Assembly (NCBI GenBank): GCA_029962745.1
Contig: CM057165.1
Location: 5,662,709-5,726,708, forward strand
DNA length: 64,000 nucleotides
Source of the DNA: Echinometra lucunter
Taxonomy: Eukaryota; Echinodermata; Echinoidea; Camarodonta; Echinometridae
Direction: 5' to 3'
Position numbers and translations under genes: made by a program. Below are positions 1 through 27,867 of this stretch, piece by piece; within the stretch, counting starts at the first letter, position 1; every line of letters begins with the position of its first letter. Under the pieces are notes generated by a model that saw only the letters and a program-made list of their open reading frames with translations, was not told the origin of the DNA and ran no database searches.

Positions 1-166
1 GACATCTTTTAGTCAAACGACCTTGGAATTTTGGTAGTTTATGCGTTGGCAGGGTCAGACCACTGTATCAGTTTTTCCGCATAATGTACCAGCTATAATA
101 TAATACTCGAAAGTAAATTCTGTTTTTCCCCAACTTCACCAAACTATTGATGGGATAACATGATCA

Positions 167-1506
167 ATAACAACCAGGGGCGTCGCTAGACTTTTTTTAA
201 TGGGGGGGTGTAGAGGCCAGATTGCCGACAAATTATGCCTCCGATTGCCGACGACCAACGTCGACAAATTCAACTGTATAAAGCCCACGAGGCATGTTCA
301 ATTGTGTGCCTCTATTATATTTTCCTTCTAAATTATATTTGTTCACCTCACTTGCTGAATGTGTTAGCTTTCCGAAAACATTCTCTATGTAAATATAATA
401 CGAGCGAGCGCAGCGAGCGAGGAAAAATATACACTCTCTTTCGTAGAAGTGATAGTTCTTCATCAAACTACATGATGGGCTTAAAGATATCTAAATCATA
501 TATTTGGTCACCTCTCTCACATGATTCATTCGCTTTCAAAGACCATCCTAAATCGTAATATTATACGAGCGAGGAAAAAATCTATATACTCCTTATCATA
601 ATTATAATCCTTTTCATGGTAGAAGTGAAAGTTCTTCATCAAAATACATGATGGGCCTTTAAGATATCTATTTTGATATTTTGGTCACCTCTCTTACCTA
701 ATTTATTTGCTTTCAAAGACCATCCTGTATCTAAATATCATACGAGCGAGCGCAGCGAGCGATGAAAAATATATATACTCTTTTTATGGTAGGTGATAAC
801 TCTTCATCAAAGTACATGATGGGCCTCGCTTGCCGAATTCGTTTGCTTTCCCAAATCCATCTTGTATCTGAATATTGTACAAGCGAGCGTAGCGAGCGAG
901 GAAAAAATACTCCTTTTCATGGTAGAAGTGAAAGTTCTTCATCCAAATACACGATGGGCCTTTAAGATACCTATTGTGATATATTTGGTCACCTCTCCTA
1001 CCTAATCTATTTGCTTTCAAAGACCATCCTGTATCTAAATATTATACGAGCGAGCGCAGCGAGCGAGGAAAAATATATTTAATCTTTTTTATGGTATAGA
1101 GGTGATAATTCTTCAACAAAATACATGATGGGCCTCAAAATATCTAAATTATATATTTGTTTATTTCACTTGGCAAATGTGTTTGCTTTCCGAAAACATC
1201 CTGTATCTTAATATAATACGAGCGAGCGCAGCGAGCGAGGAAAAATAGGCTCTCTTTCGTGTTACCAGTGTTATTTCGTCGTCAAAATGCACAAGCAAAT
1301 AAGCCGAATATGACTCTATTTGGGCACCTTACTCATCTTTCTTTTTTCTTTTTCCCTCCTTCCTCTTCCCTCTCCTTTCTCTCTCTCTCTCTCTCTCTCT
1401 TTTGCCGACAGCGATCGCGAATTTGCCGACAAGAATTTTTAATGGGGGGGGGGGTGGCACCCCCCCCCCCCCACACCCCCCCTCTAGCGACGCCCCTGAT
1501 AACAAC
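167..1506. mobile_element. Non-autonomous hAT-type DNA transposon with flanking target duplication
   Basis: The element spans 175-1498 and ends in a perfect 16 bp terminal inverted repeat (CAGGGGCGTCGCTAGA at 175-190, its reverse complement at 1483-1498). A perfect 8 bp direct duplication, ATAACAAC, flanks it (167-174 and 1499-1506). An 8 bp duplication and CAGGG-type ends are hallmarks of the hAT superfamily. No transposase reading frame is present, so it would have to be mobilised in trans. Poly-G/poly-C tracts lie just inside both ends. Most of the interior is a tandem repeat array, listed separately. Confidence 0.9.
395..1250. repeat. Tandem array of about 165 bp units inside the hAT-type element
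   Basis: The motif CGAGCGAGCGCAGCGAGCGA or a close variant recurs near 401, 566 (shortened), 743, 881, 1047 and 1219, so the spacing is about 138-177 bp. Between the GC-rich motifs each unit repeats an AT-rich segment containing GTAGAAGTGAAAGTTCTTCATC, split here into GTAGAAGTGAAAG and TTCTTCATC, followed by TACATGATGGGCC. About six degenerate units are visible. They give rise to several short spurious reading frames on both strands. Confidence 0.85.
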
Positions 1507-2079
1507 CATTTTTGCCACCTCCATGGTGCCTCTTCACGACTGATTCAGTACATTTTATATATTTCTCCTTTTCATACAAGTTTCATACAAATCGCTTGAG
1601 CCACAAAATATTTGACCTTTATGAATAATATTCAGTGCCTCTTTGGACCATACATGAAAATCCCCCAACCTTTTCAAAAAAGAATAGATAAGAGTTGAAC
1701 AATAGCTTAACACCGATTTGCCTTGACTCAGAAAAACATCACCCAAGTGCACTGAAGTTGACTGACGCCAAAATGGAGCTTCCGTTTTTAGTATGGATGA
1801 GTCGAGATATGATTGGTTGAATATTTCATCACGAACGAGGTTGGACCAATCACAGGCCATTACACTGAACAGGTAAAGAAGAGGTGAGAAAGAGGGTGCG
1901 GCGGCGAGGCATCAGCTCGTTAGTGAAGCTAGCTCCAAACCTCACCAACACACCGCGAGGACGTAACGGAGTGGCATTGACGAATTGCTCGTGTAGCAGA
2001 GCACTTAACGTAGCAGGAGGATTGTGTGTTCTGGGAGCTCGGTATACTTTTCGTCTACGTTGTCGAGGAAAATTTGAAA
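1507..2079 (+). promoter_or_regulatory. Presumed promoter/5' UTR region of the fibropellin-like gene
   Basis: No protein is recognisable in this stretch just upstream of the signal-peptide exon. A CCAAT box is present at 1845-1849 and an inverted one (ATTGG) at 1812-1816. I see no convincing TATA box. The transcription start cannot be placed from sequence alone, so the promoter assignment rests on position. Confidence 0.3.
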
Positions 2080-18725
<16,646 letters not shown>

Positions 18726-18891
18726 ACCTGAGCCAAGATCCGTCTTTACCACCGTTTTTTTTGTTGTTGTTGTTGTTGTTTAACCCACCTACGAACATGA
18801 TAGACAACCCCTAAGCAAAGTCCTCTTGGTTTTCCGTCCTCCTGCCCTCACTAATTCTGAAGATCCCAGCTATCTAGCCTAACAGAATAGT

Positions 18892-18897
18892 AATAAA
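18892..18897 (+). terminator. Candidate polyadenylation signal of the fibropellin-like gene
   Basis: AATAAA occurs about 170 bp after the stop codon, the first canonical signal downstream. Transcript data would be needed to show that it is used. Confidence 0.45.
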
Positions 18898-20950
18898 CGT
18901 ACTTCCCCTATGCCTGTAAAGGTGTTATTCATGTAGCAAATATCCTTAGTACGCGGTGCTGTTCAGTCCGTGGTACTTTGGTTATCCTACAAATAATGAT
19001 AATTATTATTATTATTATTATTAAGTATTTGGCATCATCTACGCCTAGGAGGGGAAAAGCGAACTTTATCACCGTCACCCTCTGATCTCTCGTCCCTGAA
19101 TTTCCAGTACTGACTGCTGCTGGAGGGAGTAAAATAATTTTGATAGAGTTTGTGCAAAGAAAAGGAAATTAGTCCACCAGTTATTGGTTTTAATAGAGAG
19201 ATGGGCCTCGGAGAGGACGTTGCTTACAGGTTTTTCCATACCGGAGTGAAATTCCAAGTGCTCAGTAAAGAAAGGGGGCTTACATTGTCAGTGGCACATT
19301 ATGTTTATCAGCTCGTAGAGAAGCTGCTTTCTCCTGCAATGTAGGCTTCATATTACATTGTAGACACTAGAGTTCACAGGGAAAGACTGGAACCTTTTAT
19401 CTTAGAGAAAACTTCAGGAGATTGTAAAAAAAGTATATGTGTTTTGTCCTAACAAACTTTGTAAATGAAAATGAAATATTTGTTTATTATCAGGTACCTG
19501 TAAATGATATCAGTTTTATCTGTAAATAGTTTTCAAACTGGAAATTAATCATATCAAACAGAAGCAAGCCCAGTATTTAATCAGTGTGCTTTTGAATATA
19601 AAAGCAAAGTAGATTTGTACTTCGTTGTGTTTCATAATGTCTGTTAACGTTCAAAATCAGTCACAAAGAATCGACCTGTAAAACGAAAAATGGTAAAAAT
19701 ATAGTACACTTGATTATTTTTCATCCCCCCCTATTTTTTTTTTTTTGGGGGGGGGGGGGGGTGGGCAGCATCCTTAAGAATATTACAGTGATTTGATATA
19801 TTTTTATGCATTTATTTGGGTATAATGGGATATACGAATGGTAATGTAAATCATCTCTCTCTTTCTCTCTCTCTCTCTCATCGAGTAAAGAACGCATCTC
19901 TATTCAATTTTAACAAGCTTTTTTGCAGTGATGGAGTCGAGGCCGGCAGTTCCGAGTCACGAGGCTGCTGGATAAAAATTTCTCCCATAGACTTTGTACA
20001 GGTGACTCGGACCGAGGCCAGGCCAAGGCCGGCAAAATGTGGCCTCGAGGCCGGCCTCGACTCCATCCCTGCTGTTTTGTCATATTATAATCACTTATCA
20101 GGTGTAGTTATTTCTATTTCCTTCAAGATTTCTTATATCCAGGCATATCTGTCTTATGCTTTCAGTTACGCAGGTTTCGTGTGTGTAACAATTCACATAT
20201 TGTCATCAGACGCAATCAGTACTACTAAAACTTCTGAAAAATAAATGTCTTTCATAAGTACGGGAAATTCTCGGAATAAAGAGATTTATTGTCTAGTTTT
20301 CATGTGCATTGTTAACACTTTAATCTGAATTTAAATTGTGTTGTCTTTGGAGGGTTTGTCTTCCGGAAGTCGATAGTAGTCAACAAAGACATTGTGAGTG
20401 CAACATGGCGAGATAAAATGGGAAATTGGAAAGAGAGAGAGAGAGAGAGAGAGAAGGAGAGACAGAGAGAAAGAAAGAGAGAGGGGAGGAAAATTGTGTT
20501 GAGGTGGATGGTGACAATACAACGTGGGAAATATTCCATTCATCACATTTACATAAAAGGAAAAAATGGCTAATATACAAACATAACAATTTAACAATTT
20601 TTTTTTAAAGTTTTAGTATTCCTCATATAAATAAAGACAATTTTTTTGTGTCAAGATTCATCCATCCTTTTTCCTTCAATGTTTTGATCATATCATCATT
20701 TGATTACTGTTCCCAAATGATTGATTTGCAACATTTATGAAAAAAGTAACATTTTAATGAATCGTCCACATCTTTCGGAAAGATATACTGTGTAGTAAGG
20801 AGCTTTTAACAATATATTAAGTGTAAATTCTGTATTTGAGTTGAGCTTACTCTAGATAGCACCTATTATTCATTAAATAAGAATCGGTGAGAGTGATTTT
20901 TTTTTTCAAAATGTAAAATGTAAATATAAACATGATGAAGAGTTACCAAA

Positions 20951-20984
<34 letters not shown>

Positions 20985-21790
20985 AATTTTTTTGTAGCCA
21001 TTGTGAAGATTTTGCTTGAAATTTGTCACTTTCATAGGGATTTGCTTTGCACATAAAAGTTTAAAAGTTTTGGTTTTCTACAAAGAAGCAATTAACTCTG
21101 TTCAGTTTTCCAGATGTATACTGAAAAAAATTGTACACAATAATCCTCTTCTGAATGGAATTTGATAAAGTTTATGCAAACAATCTGGAAAAAGAAAAGG
21201 AGCCCGCGAAGTGAATCATAAAGTTGCTAGGTCGTATAATCTTACAAATTTCAAATGTTCATAGCGTCCTTAGCGATTCCCCGATCAGAGTCTCTCTCTT
21301 TTTTTCTTTTTTTTTCTTTTCTTCTTCTTCTTCTTCTTCTTCTTCTTCTTCTTTCTAAATTTTCACTGATGCTTTAATTCAAAGTTAGCCTGTTTCTCAA
21401 CTGAGAGTCTTTATATCTTGCATATACTTAGGACATTAACTGATTTTCTGAATGTCTGAGTAAGCTATCAGATTAGCTATTATATCAGGTGTGAGTGGGT
21501 AATTGAAGATATCTTCAACTGACAGGAAAAAAATATAGCTGAAAGGTACTTCCAGTACTGTACAATCCCAGTACAAAAAGTGGGTCAGATTTTACTTCAC
21601 TGGGGAAGAAAAGGGATGGTATAACATGGACACAATTGTTGCGTAAAACTTTTCCCAATTTCGGGCACAATTTTCTCACTTTAACTCCCCCCCCCCCCCC
21701 CCAAAAAAAAAAAAAAAAAAAGAAGAAGAAAATAGAATAAAAAGAAAGAAAGAAGAAAGAAAGAATTTTTTTTTAAATGGCTGTTTCCCT
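18898..21790. other. Intergenic spacer, repeats only
   Basis: No coding exon is supported. The stretch holds an ATT run near 19003-19022, a poly-T/poly-G tract near 19734-19760, a hAT-type MITE at 19926-20071, GA-rich DNA near 20431-20483, an AT dinucleotide run near 20957-20981, a TTC run near 21316-21353 and a poly-C/poly-A junction near 21687-21720. Confidence 0.6.
19926..20071. mobile_element. hAT-type MITE
   Basis: The terminal inverted repeats CAGTGATGGAGTCGAGGCCG and, from the right, CAGGGATGGAGTCGAGGCCG differ at one position. The flanks CTTTTTTG (19918-19925) and CTGTTTTG (20072-20079) form an 8 bp duplication with one mismatch, as expected for hAT. The length is 146 bp, with no coding capacity. 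Confidence 0.8.
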
Positions 21791-21796
21791 TTTATT
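21791..21796 (-). terminator. Candidate polyadenylation signal of MGST1 paralogue B
   Basis: AATAAA on the minus strand lies about 110 bp downstream of the stop codon of paralogue B. Confidence 0.5.
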
Positions 21797-21904
21797 GGGT
21801 AAGATATACCAAACAGATATCAGAGTATATCGGCACACCAAAAAATGTAAACCCCTTTGACCAAGGAGTTGACGATAATTATCGTCAAAAACAATCGATT
21901 TCAG

Positions 21905-22154
21905 CTAAAAGATCCCGTTGTTCCAGATAAGCTGGACGGCCATCGAGACATTGACAGCGAGACCGACCGCGAAACACAGGGCACGACTGGGCTGGGGCAC
22001 GGCATTGAGATAGACAACGGTGTGGAGAAGGCGAGAGACGACGAAGATTCGATAATGCCAGACGATGGTAGTCGGAGCTGCCCCGGAGAAGAGAGCGTAG
22101 AGGAGACCGAGCGCGAGGAATGGTACGATGTTCTCAATGTCGTTCAAGTGGCAC
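21905..22154 (-). CDS. MGST1: MGST1 paralogue B exon 3 (C-terminal membrane helices)
   Basis: It encodes CHLNDIENIVPFLALGLLYA and ends QLIWNNGIF before TAG. The acceptor is TTTTTCAG and the incoming phase is 2, completing an Arg codon. Confidence 0.95.
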
Positions 22155-24968
22155 CTGAAAAAGCACCAAATTGTCATTTTAATTTTTTTACTCATAATTA
22201 AAGTAATTCCGCTGTAATTAAGGAGTGACACCCCTCCCCTAAAAAAAATTCCGTCGGACAGGCCCGTCGGAAGCAGTTTGGGATTGGGGAGGGGGCAAAC
22301 ATCCCAGGGGCTCACCCCTTCAAGGGCTCATTGTCTTCTCACCCCACATAACACCCACACACTCACAAAAATGAATATACACAGACGCACCTTAACACTA
22401 ACACTTCAGAATATTTCTCTAACATGTCTAATCAACGGCATCTACAAGGTAAAGCACCGGCTAGACATCTGCAAGGTAAAGCACACGGGAGGGGGGGGGG
22501 GGGGGGGGGGGTCCCTCTCCCGCGCAAGCGCGGAAGCATTGACGTTTTGCCGTCATCGTTCATTGTCTGCTCCTTCTCTTCCGACGTTCTCTCACCCTTT
22601 TCTCTTCTTTTCTTCCTATTTTTTTTTCGGGGGGGGGGGCGAAAATGCGTTCCCCTCCCAAAGTGTTTAATCTTGTTTTAACAAAATTCGATTGTATTTC
22701 CCATAATCCCAATCAAATTTTGGGCAAAAACTATATTTCCCATTAAAAATGTTTTAGTCGTAATAATGCTATCCTACATAGATATTTCAACTTTAGCTTA
22801 TCCGATTAAAGATGATTGAGAACCCCATTCGGCTTTCCATGTTCAAGTCATTTTTAAAGTCTTTTACGTAAAGCTTTGTGAAATACCCCGCTTGCTGTTC
22901 ATGGGGTGATGTTCGTTATTCCGAAGGTTCGTTATAATTCCGAAACCCTCAAATTGCGTATACCTAAATGTTCTTTAGTCCGAAAATGAAAAAGGATTCG
23001 TTAATCCGAACATTTATAACGTTATTCCGAAGGTTCGTTATTCCGAAAATAAAATAAGGTTCGTTATTCCGAAGGTTCGTTAATCCGAAAATGGAATAAG
23101 GTTCGTTGGTCCGAAATAACTAAAGAACTAACGAACCTTATTTCGTTTTCGGATTGACGAACCTTCGGAATAACAAAGCTTTTTTCATTTTCGGACTAAT
23201 GAACCTTCGGAATAACGAACTGCAACGTGTTCATGTACTCTGTAGGCCTTTCTTCATACCTTCTTACTCTTTCAACTTCTGGATGGTCAAAGACTGGTTT
23301 CTTGTCTTTTCCCTCAAGCCCCACCATGTCCTCTTCGTTGGCAAAGGCCTGTGTTAAAATAGAAGTTCGAGTTCTGGTAAAAGTGAAAAAAAAAGGTCAT
23401 TATTTTATTCCTGTGTTCCTATATCTCTTGGGAATTGGGAATGTCCTTTGATAAGCATGATAAGGTTTGCACTTAAAATTCACTCTTAAAACAAATCTAG
23501 TCAAATTTGACAGACTAGTACTGCTCTAGTCAAAAGTGACACATTTCTAGTAAAAATGACTCGATTCAATTAAAATAATTTGACTAGTCTACGGGATCAT
23601 ACAGGCAGCAACATCAACTTGACTTGATTCTCAGTAGTGAAACTGACCAGAATTTTTGGTAAAAGTTTCGTTACTGCTTACTAGAATTCTGGTTCATTTT
23701 TACTAGAATCTAGTCACATTTGACAATAAAAGAGTAAGTGCCCTTGGGATCCCGTGTTCTAGTCAAATAAGTCAATAGAATTCTGGTCATTTTTTTTTTT
23801 TACAGAACTGTGTCAATTTTGACTAGAAAGGTGTTGGTTCTTCGTTTAATTGAATAGAATTCTGGTCATTTTGAGTAGAATCTAGTCACATTTGACTAGA
23901 AAGGAGTAAGTGCCCCTGTGATCCGGTAATCTAGTCAAATCTGATAGTTTGTTTTCAGAGTTTATACCCAGATTGTTCTCATATTTTGTTTACAAGTAGA
24001 ATGACATCTTTAGACCATGCGCACTCATGAACTCATGATCAACGCTACATATACTTTCTTGTTTCCCTGTTTCATAAATTTTCTAATTTGTATTTTACTT
24101 ACTTGTAATTTCTATAATTTTCATGTCAAGCGCACATGGATAATCTATTCTGTAATGTGTTATGCGCTATAAAATATAAAAGAACCGAGTACGTTATTCA
24201 GTTATTATTTGCTTGGTCTCATGTACAGAGATCTATGTTAGTAATTTTCAGCAAGTTACTCAATTTGGTATAATTTTTATGATCTCATAGTAATATACAG
24301 TTGTTCCGTTTTCAACATAATCATTATAATGTAGCATTCAAAAATTAACTCCATTCGATCTGCATAGGCCTATTTTCATCCAAGACACAACACAATATAC
24401 AAACCATTGTGCCCAAATTGTACATTTTCAAAAGAGCTTTTTTTGTTTCAAGTGAAAAATGGAGTAAAGTGTGATAGCATACTATTGCTATTGTATGCAC
24501 TGAGAACTGTAATACTCTAGAACATAATCATTAGTGTTGCGTGATTACGTAATACTCCACACTCACTTACTCCGTTGCAAAAAGGGGCGTGGTTGGTAGT
24601 AAAGTGCTAGAGCGATGGTCTCTCTAACGTTAGGTCTCAGGTAAATGCCTTGGTGCCATTTGGCACGTTTGGTGAAAACTACCAATCCCTCAGACAGGAC
24701 TTAAAGCCGTCGATCCACTGGTTGCTTACCTATTAACCAGTAGTACGTGCTTTCTTTGCAGTCAGTTAAATTCAGACATCACCATAACACAACAACTACC
24801 ACAATATAAAAAACAAAATGAATTAACAAAAAGAAAAAAAAAAGATCGTCTTGCCTTTCTTGTTATACGCAGGTAACCAGTTAAAGGAGATAGTACCACC
24901 ATTTTCAAAAGAACAATGGAAGCATAGGTCGCAAAACAAGACAATTCTTCACTCTCAAGCACAGCCAT
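21905..24968 (-). CDS. MGST1: Microsomal glutathione S-transferase 1, paralogue B (3 exons, 150 aa)
   Basis: Coding exons are 24968-24855, 23348-23260 and 22154-21905. MGST1 is a trimeric membrane enzyme of the MAPEG family that conjugates glutathione to electrophiles and reduces lipid peroxides in the ER and outer mitochondrial membrane. Visible family features are the N-terminal helix with FATYASIVLLKM, the TRK|AFANEED junction, PEVERVRR followed by CHLNDIENIVPF, the HYRIFVVSRLLHT helix and PQPSRALCF with the conserved Arg (residue 125). The length matches the family (about 155 aa). The start ATG has a good context (AAGATGG). The residue matching the reactive Cys49 of mammals is Met46 here. 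Intron 1 begins with GC, not GT. A foldback element sits about 37 bp inside intron 2. It lies downstream of paralogue A in the same direction, which fits a tandem duplication. Confidence 0.93.
22674..22888. mobile_element. Partial MITE, family of 56478-56789
   Basis: The right part ends GTAAAGCTTTGTGAAATACCCC, seen as GTAAAGCTTTG and TGAAATACCCC, and the interior matches the full element in an AKNA-like intron (shared CATTTCC, AATCCAATATGGC-like and ATTTCAACTTTAGC-like blocks). The left terminus is missing. It lies in MGST1-B intron 2. Confidence 0.6.
22904..23222. mobile_element. TTCGTTATTCCGAA foldback element, copy 1
   Basis: It is built of repeated GGTTCGTTATTCCGAA and TTAGTCCGAAAATG blocks, the left half in one orientation and the right half inverted, so the whole can fold back. 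Copies 2 and 3 are at 35326-35722 and 36068-36336. The right end lies about 37 bp from the exon 2 donor of MGST1-B. Confidence 0.85.
23260..23348 (-). CDS. MGST1: MGST1 paralogue B exon 2
   Basis: It encodes AFANEEDMVGLEGKDKK, then PVFDHPEVERVR, after the acceptor AACACAG, and ends in phase 2 at GTATGA. It is the short cytosolic-loop exon of MGST1. Confidence 0.93.
23482..23961. mobile_element. Inverted-repeat element with internal CTAGTCAAA repeats
   Basis: The ends ACTCTTAAAACAAA and, from the right, ACTCTGAAAACAAA are near-identical. Inside, blocks of TCTAGTCACATTTGAC and GAATTCTGGTCATTTT recur with a period near 176 bp. It lies in MGST1-B intron 1. The target duplication is unclear. Confidence 0.6.
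24855..24968 (-). CDS. MGST1: MGST1 paralogue B exon 1 (start codon)
   Basis: It encodes MAVLESEELSCFATYASIVL and continues to ITRK. The exon is exactly 114 nt, as in paralogue A. It is followed by AAAG|GCAAGA, a GC donor that matches the donor consensus at all other positions. Confidence 0.9.
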
Positions 24969-25032
24969 CTTGGTTCCTTTGGTATGCTAACGGGCCTATA
25001 CCTTTCAATGCAGTAGCTTTTCTTCGTCGTTA

Positions 25033-25267
25033 TAGAATGTAGTGGGGCGGCGCCAGGGTATTTTGATAGGGGGCATGATGTCCCACAGGTGATTTTTATT
25101 TACCTTTTAATTGAACAAATAGGGTTATTGTATAGTTGCATGACCCTGCCCTCTCTTCCCCATACTCTTCTTTCTTCTTCTTCTTCTTCGTTTTTGATCA
25201 CTTGAAAAATCATATGGGTGGCCGCTCCCGGCCCCCCCCCCCCCTGTAGCGCCGCACCTGAGAATGT
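25033..25267. mobile_element. hAT-like MITE with poly-C tract
   Basis: The element at 25041-25259 has imperfect ends (AGTGGGGCGGCGCC at left, AGGTGCGGCGCTACAG from the right). The flanks TAGAATGT (25033-25040) and GAGAATGT (25260-25267) form an 8 bp duplication with one mismatch. A run of C lies just inside the right end. Confidence 0.6.
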
Positions 25268-25510
25268 GTGCAGGTTCGTTCCAGTGCAGCAGCGGGACCG
25301 TACGTTGTACCTTGTGTGCAAACACTGGATATCGAGTATCTCAAATCAAAACGCAAATTAAACCTTTACCAGTTACACAGTGTATGAAAGAAGGGGTCAA
25401 AGATCGAAATCTTTTAAAAACGATGTTAAAGGTGAAAACTGACTTAGGAATTATCGCACCTTTTTTAATCGCGGGATATATCAATTGAAAAAAAATGATT
25501 TTATTGAAAA

Positions 25511-26410
25511 AATGATTGCTCTGTAAAAACCAAAAATAAGAAATAGCTGGAAAGTTTAGAGTAAACGTTTTGGAGTATTTTTATATTTTTTATTAAAAAG
25601 GAGTGATATCCTGAAAGTATTCTATGAATTCTATTTCATATACATGTATATCATTTTATAGACCTAAGATTTAATAATGATTTGAGAGTCAAAGTAAGAT
25701 AAAGAACTAGTAAGAAGATGTGATAATAGGAGGAGGGGAGAAGAAAAAGCAGCAGAAGAAGAAGAACAAGAAGAACAAGGAGAAGAATTGATTGCTCTGT
25801 GAATACCAACGATAAGAAATAGCTAGAGTAAACGTTTTGGGATAATTTTCATTTTTATTTCAAAAGGAGTGATATCCTGAAAGTATGGTATAAACTCTGT
25901 TTCATATGGACCTAAGATATAATAAATGTTTGACATCTAACTTAACTCATTCATGACAGAGGTCCACATTTTGTGGTTTGGCCTAATATCTTTTGATGCA
26001 AAGCCCTAAAAATCATACCAAATACATGAGCAGAAAGAGCAAAAAATTCTACACAAACTGTGCCCATTTTGGTTCCCGTCAATATTCGTTGTCTGATGCT
26101 GAAAATTTTTTAAAGGAAAATAAGCATCAAAATCCTTAAATTGGCAATGTGATAGAAAGTTTAAAATCACCATTTTCCCCTGCAAATTGGCAACTTTTTG
26201 ACTTCTCATCATAATTTCTGTCAATTTATATTCATTTCAGATACATGACGTTTTGTAAGAAAAATGTAGCAATAAAATAAAAGTGTTGATGTTGCCAATT
26301 TGAAGAATAAAAGCTGATCAAATTAGGCTTTAAATAATTCCTGTCATGAATGGGTTAAGATAAAGAGCTATAGTAAGAAGATGTGACAATAGGAGGAGGG
26401 AAGAAGAAGA
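25511..26410. repeat. Direct tandem duplication (276 bp period), second copy split by a MITE
   Basis: ATTGCTCTGT starts a block at 25515 and again at 25791. Both blocks share AAGAAATAGCT, GTAAACGTTTTGG, AAGGAGTGATATCCTGAAAG and GACCTAAGAT. The second copy breaks off at the TTAA element (25946-26354) and resumes at GATAAAGAGCTATAGTAAGA, matching GATAAAGAACTAGTAAGA of the first copy. Confidence 0.85.
25942..26358. mobile_element. TTAA-type MITE, copy 2 (best preserved)
   Basis: The element at 25946-26354 is flanked by TTAA at 25942-25945 and 26355-26358. The ends CTCATTCATGACAG and, from the right, CCCATTCATGACAG are near-perfect inverted repeats. TTAA targets and C-rich ends are features of piggyBac-type and some other superfamilies. 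Related copies lie at 11797-12213 and 37616-38001. There is no coding capacity. Confidence 0.85.
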
Positions 26411-27130
26411 AGAAGAAGAAGGAGGAGGAGGAGAAGGAAAAATAAGAAGAAAAAAAAAGAAACACGGAATAAGAAAGGAAGAAAATGACAAAGAAAATCA
26501 GAAGAGTAAAATATAAGAAAGTAACTGGATGATACTTTGGATGATAAAAAACTTTAAAAGTTCTTTTTCTCCTACTGTATCACGACCACATCATAACGAT
26601 GAATATCAACAAAACAAAAGAAACACTAGAAACGTAATAAGACCATTAATCATGTTTATTTGCTTAAATTCCATTTTATTTCAGAGCAGTTTGTACTTCA
26701 TATTTCACATTCATATCAAATCCTAAACAGTGATAAATACATTCTTTGAATAATATCGTATGAAAATGTAAAAATGAAATGACATAAGAGGTAAAATCCA
26801 TTAAGAGACAGATAACATTAACTATAGCTTTATTCATCATTAGACAAACTCTGGGGACAAAATAAGGGGAAAACTTGTAAAAAGCTGTCTTTTAATCCAA
26901 TCTTAACTTTGTAGATTATGAGTTCTTGCATGATGGGAGAGTTACCATTAATGGTAAGTTTTATGCAACAGGGCCCAGTCATGTTGACGCAGTAGTTGAG
27001 TTATAGGACTCACAGATATTGATTATGAAGACAGCTTAAAACATCAGCAAATAATCATAAAATGACTTAAATCAGTTTCAAAGAATGGGTATTACAAAAT
27101 GGCATATGAACGTGTATAGTTTCTGCCATT

Positions 27131-27186
<56 letters not shown>

Positions 27187-27620
27187 GCTCCTACTACTAC
27201 TACTGCTGCTGCTATTACTTCTTCTGCACATGTAGGTGATGGGCCGGGCCATGGCCATGTGCCCCTATAAAAATCAAAAGTTGATTTTTTTAAAAAAAGG
27301 TGCAATATGCATGGAAAATGAATAACAATCTAGCGATGGTAAATTCGTATTTAAGAATTGTATATTTCAATTCTTCAATGAAATACGGTCGTTACGTTCT
27401 ATCACATAAGGGGGGGGGGGGGGGGCGGGGGGTCCGTTGCCAGGCTACTAAGGCTGACGAGGAGTGTGCCTAGTGCAGAAGTAGAAGCGTGTGAGTAACT
27501 AATCGGTCTTAGTACTGACTGACTGCTACGGAATTACGCGTGGCATATTTCTTTCAGGGTGGCATAGTGCGTACAAGAATATTTTCAAATTTCGCAAGGA
27601 AAAGTTTAACCTGTACTAAA
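26411..27620. other. Spacer between the MGST1 paralogues, repeats only
   Basis: No coding exon is supported. The stretch includes one arm of the GTTGCATAAAACTTAC MITE (26938-26979), a (CTA)n microsatellite at 27131-27186 and a poly-G tract near 27411-27432. It should contain the 3' UTR of paralogue A. No nearby canonical AATAAA was found on the minus strand. Confidence 0.6.
27131..27186. repeat. (CTA)n microsatellite
   Basis: A nearly pure run of CTA repeats in the spacer between the MGST1 paralogues. It explains the poly-Thr, poly-Ser and poly-Val frames seen there. Confidence 0.95.
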
Positions 27621-27867
27621 TCAAAGATTCAAGTTATTCATCAAGAGCTGCACCCCCATGGAGACATTCACGAAGAGGCCTACCGTAAAACAGAGGCCAC
27701 GAGCTGGCTGCATGCCGCCGAGGTAGACGACGGTGTGGAGAACGCGAGCGATGACGAAGGCACGGTAATGCCAGACGATGGTGGTCGGAGCAGCTCCGGA
27801 GGCGAGAGCGTAGAGGAGACCGAGAAGGAGGAACGGAACGATGTTCTCGAGGTCGTTCCGATGGCAC
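27621..27867 (-). CDS. MGST1: MGST1 paralogue A exon 3 (C-terminal membrane helices)
   Basis: It encodes CHRNDLENIVPFLLLGLLYA and ends QLLMNNLNL before TGA, with the acceptor TTTTTAG. Its base composition is clearly GC-richer than the surroundings, as expected of a conserved exon. Confidence 0.95.

Noticed and set aside
22900..23225. Regularly repeated blocks that superficially resemble a CRISPR array
   Set aside because: The blocks invert at the centre, spacers are not unique or uniform, and the context is a eukaryotic intron. It is a foldback element.
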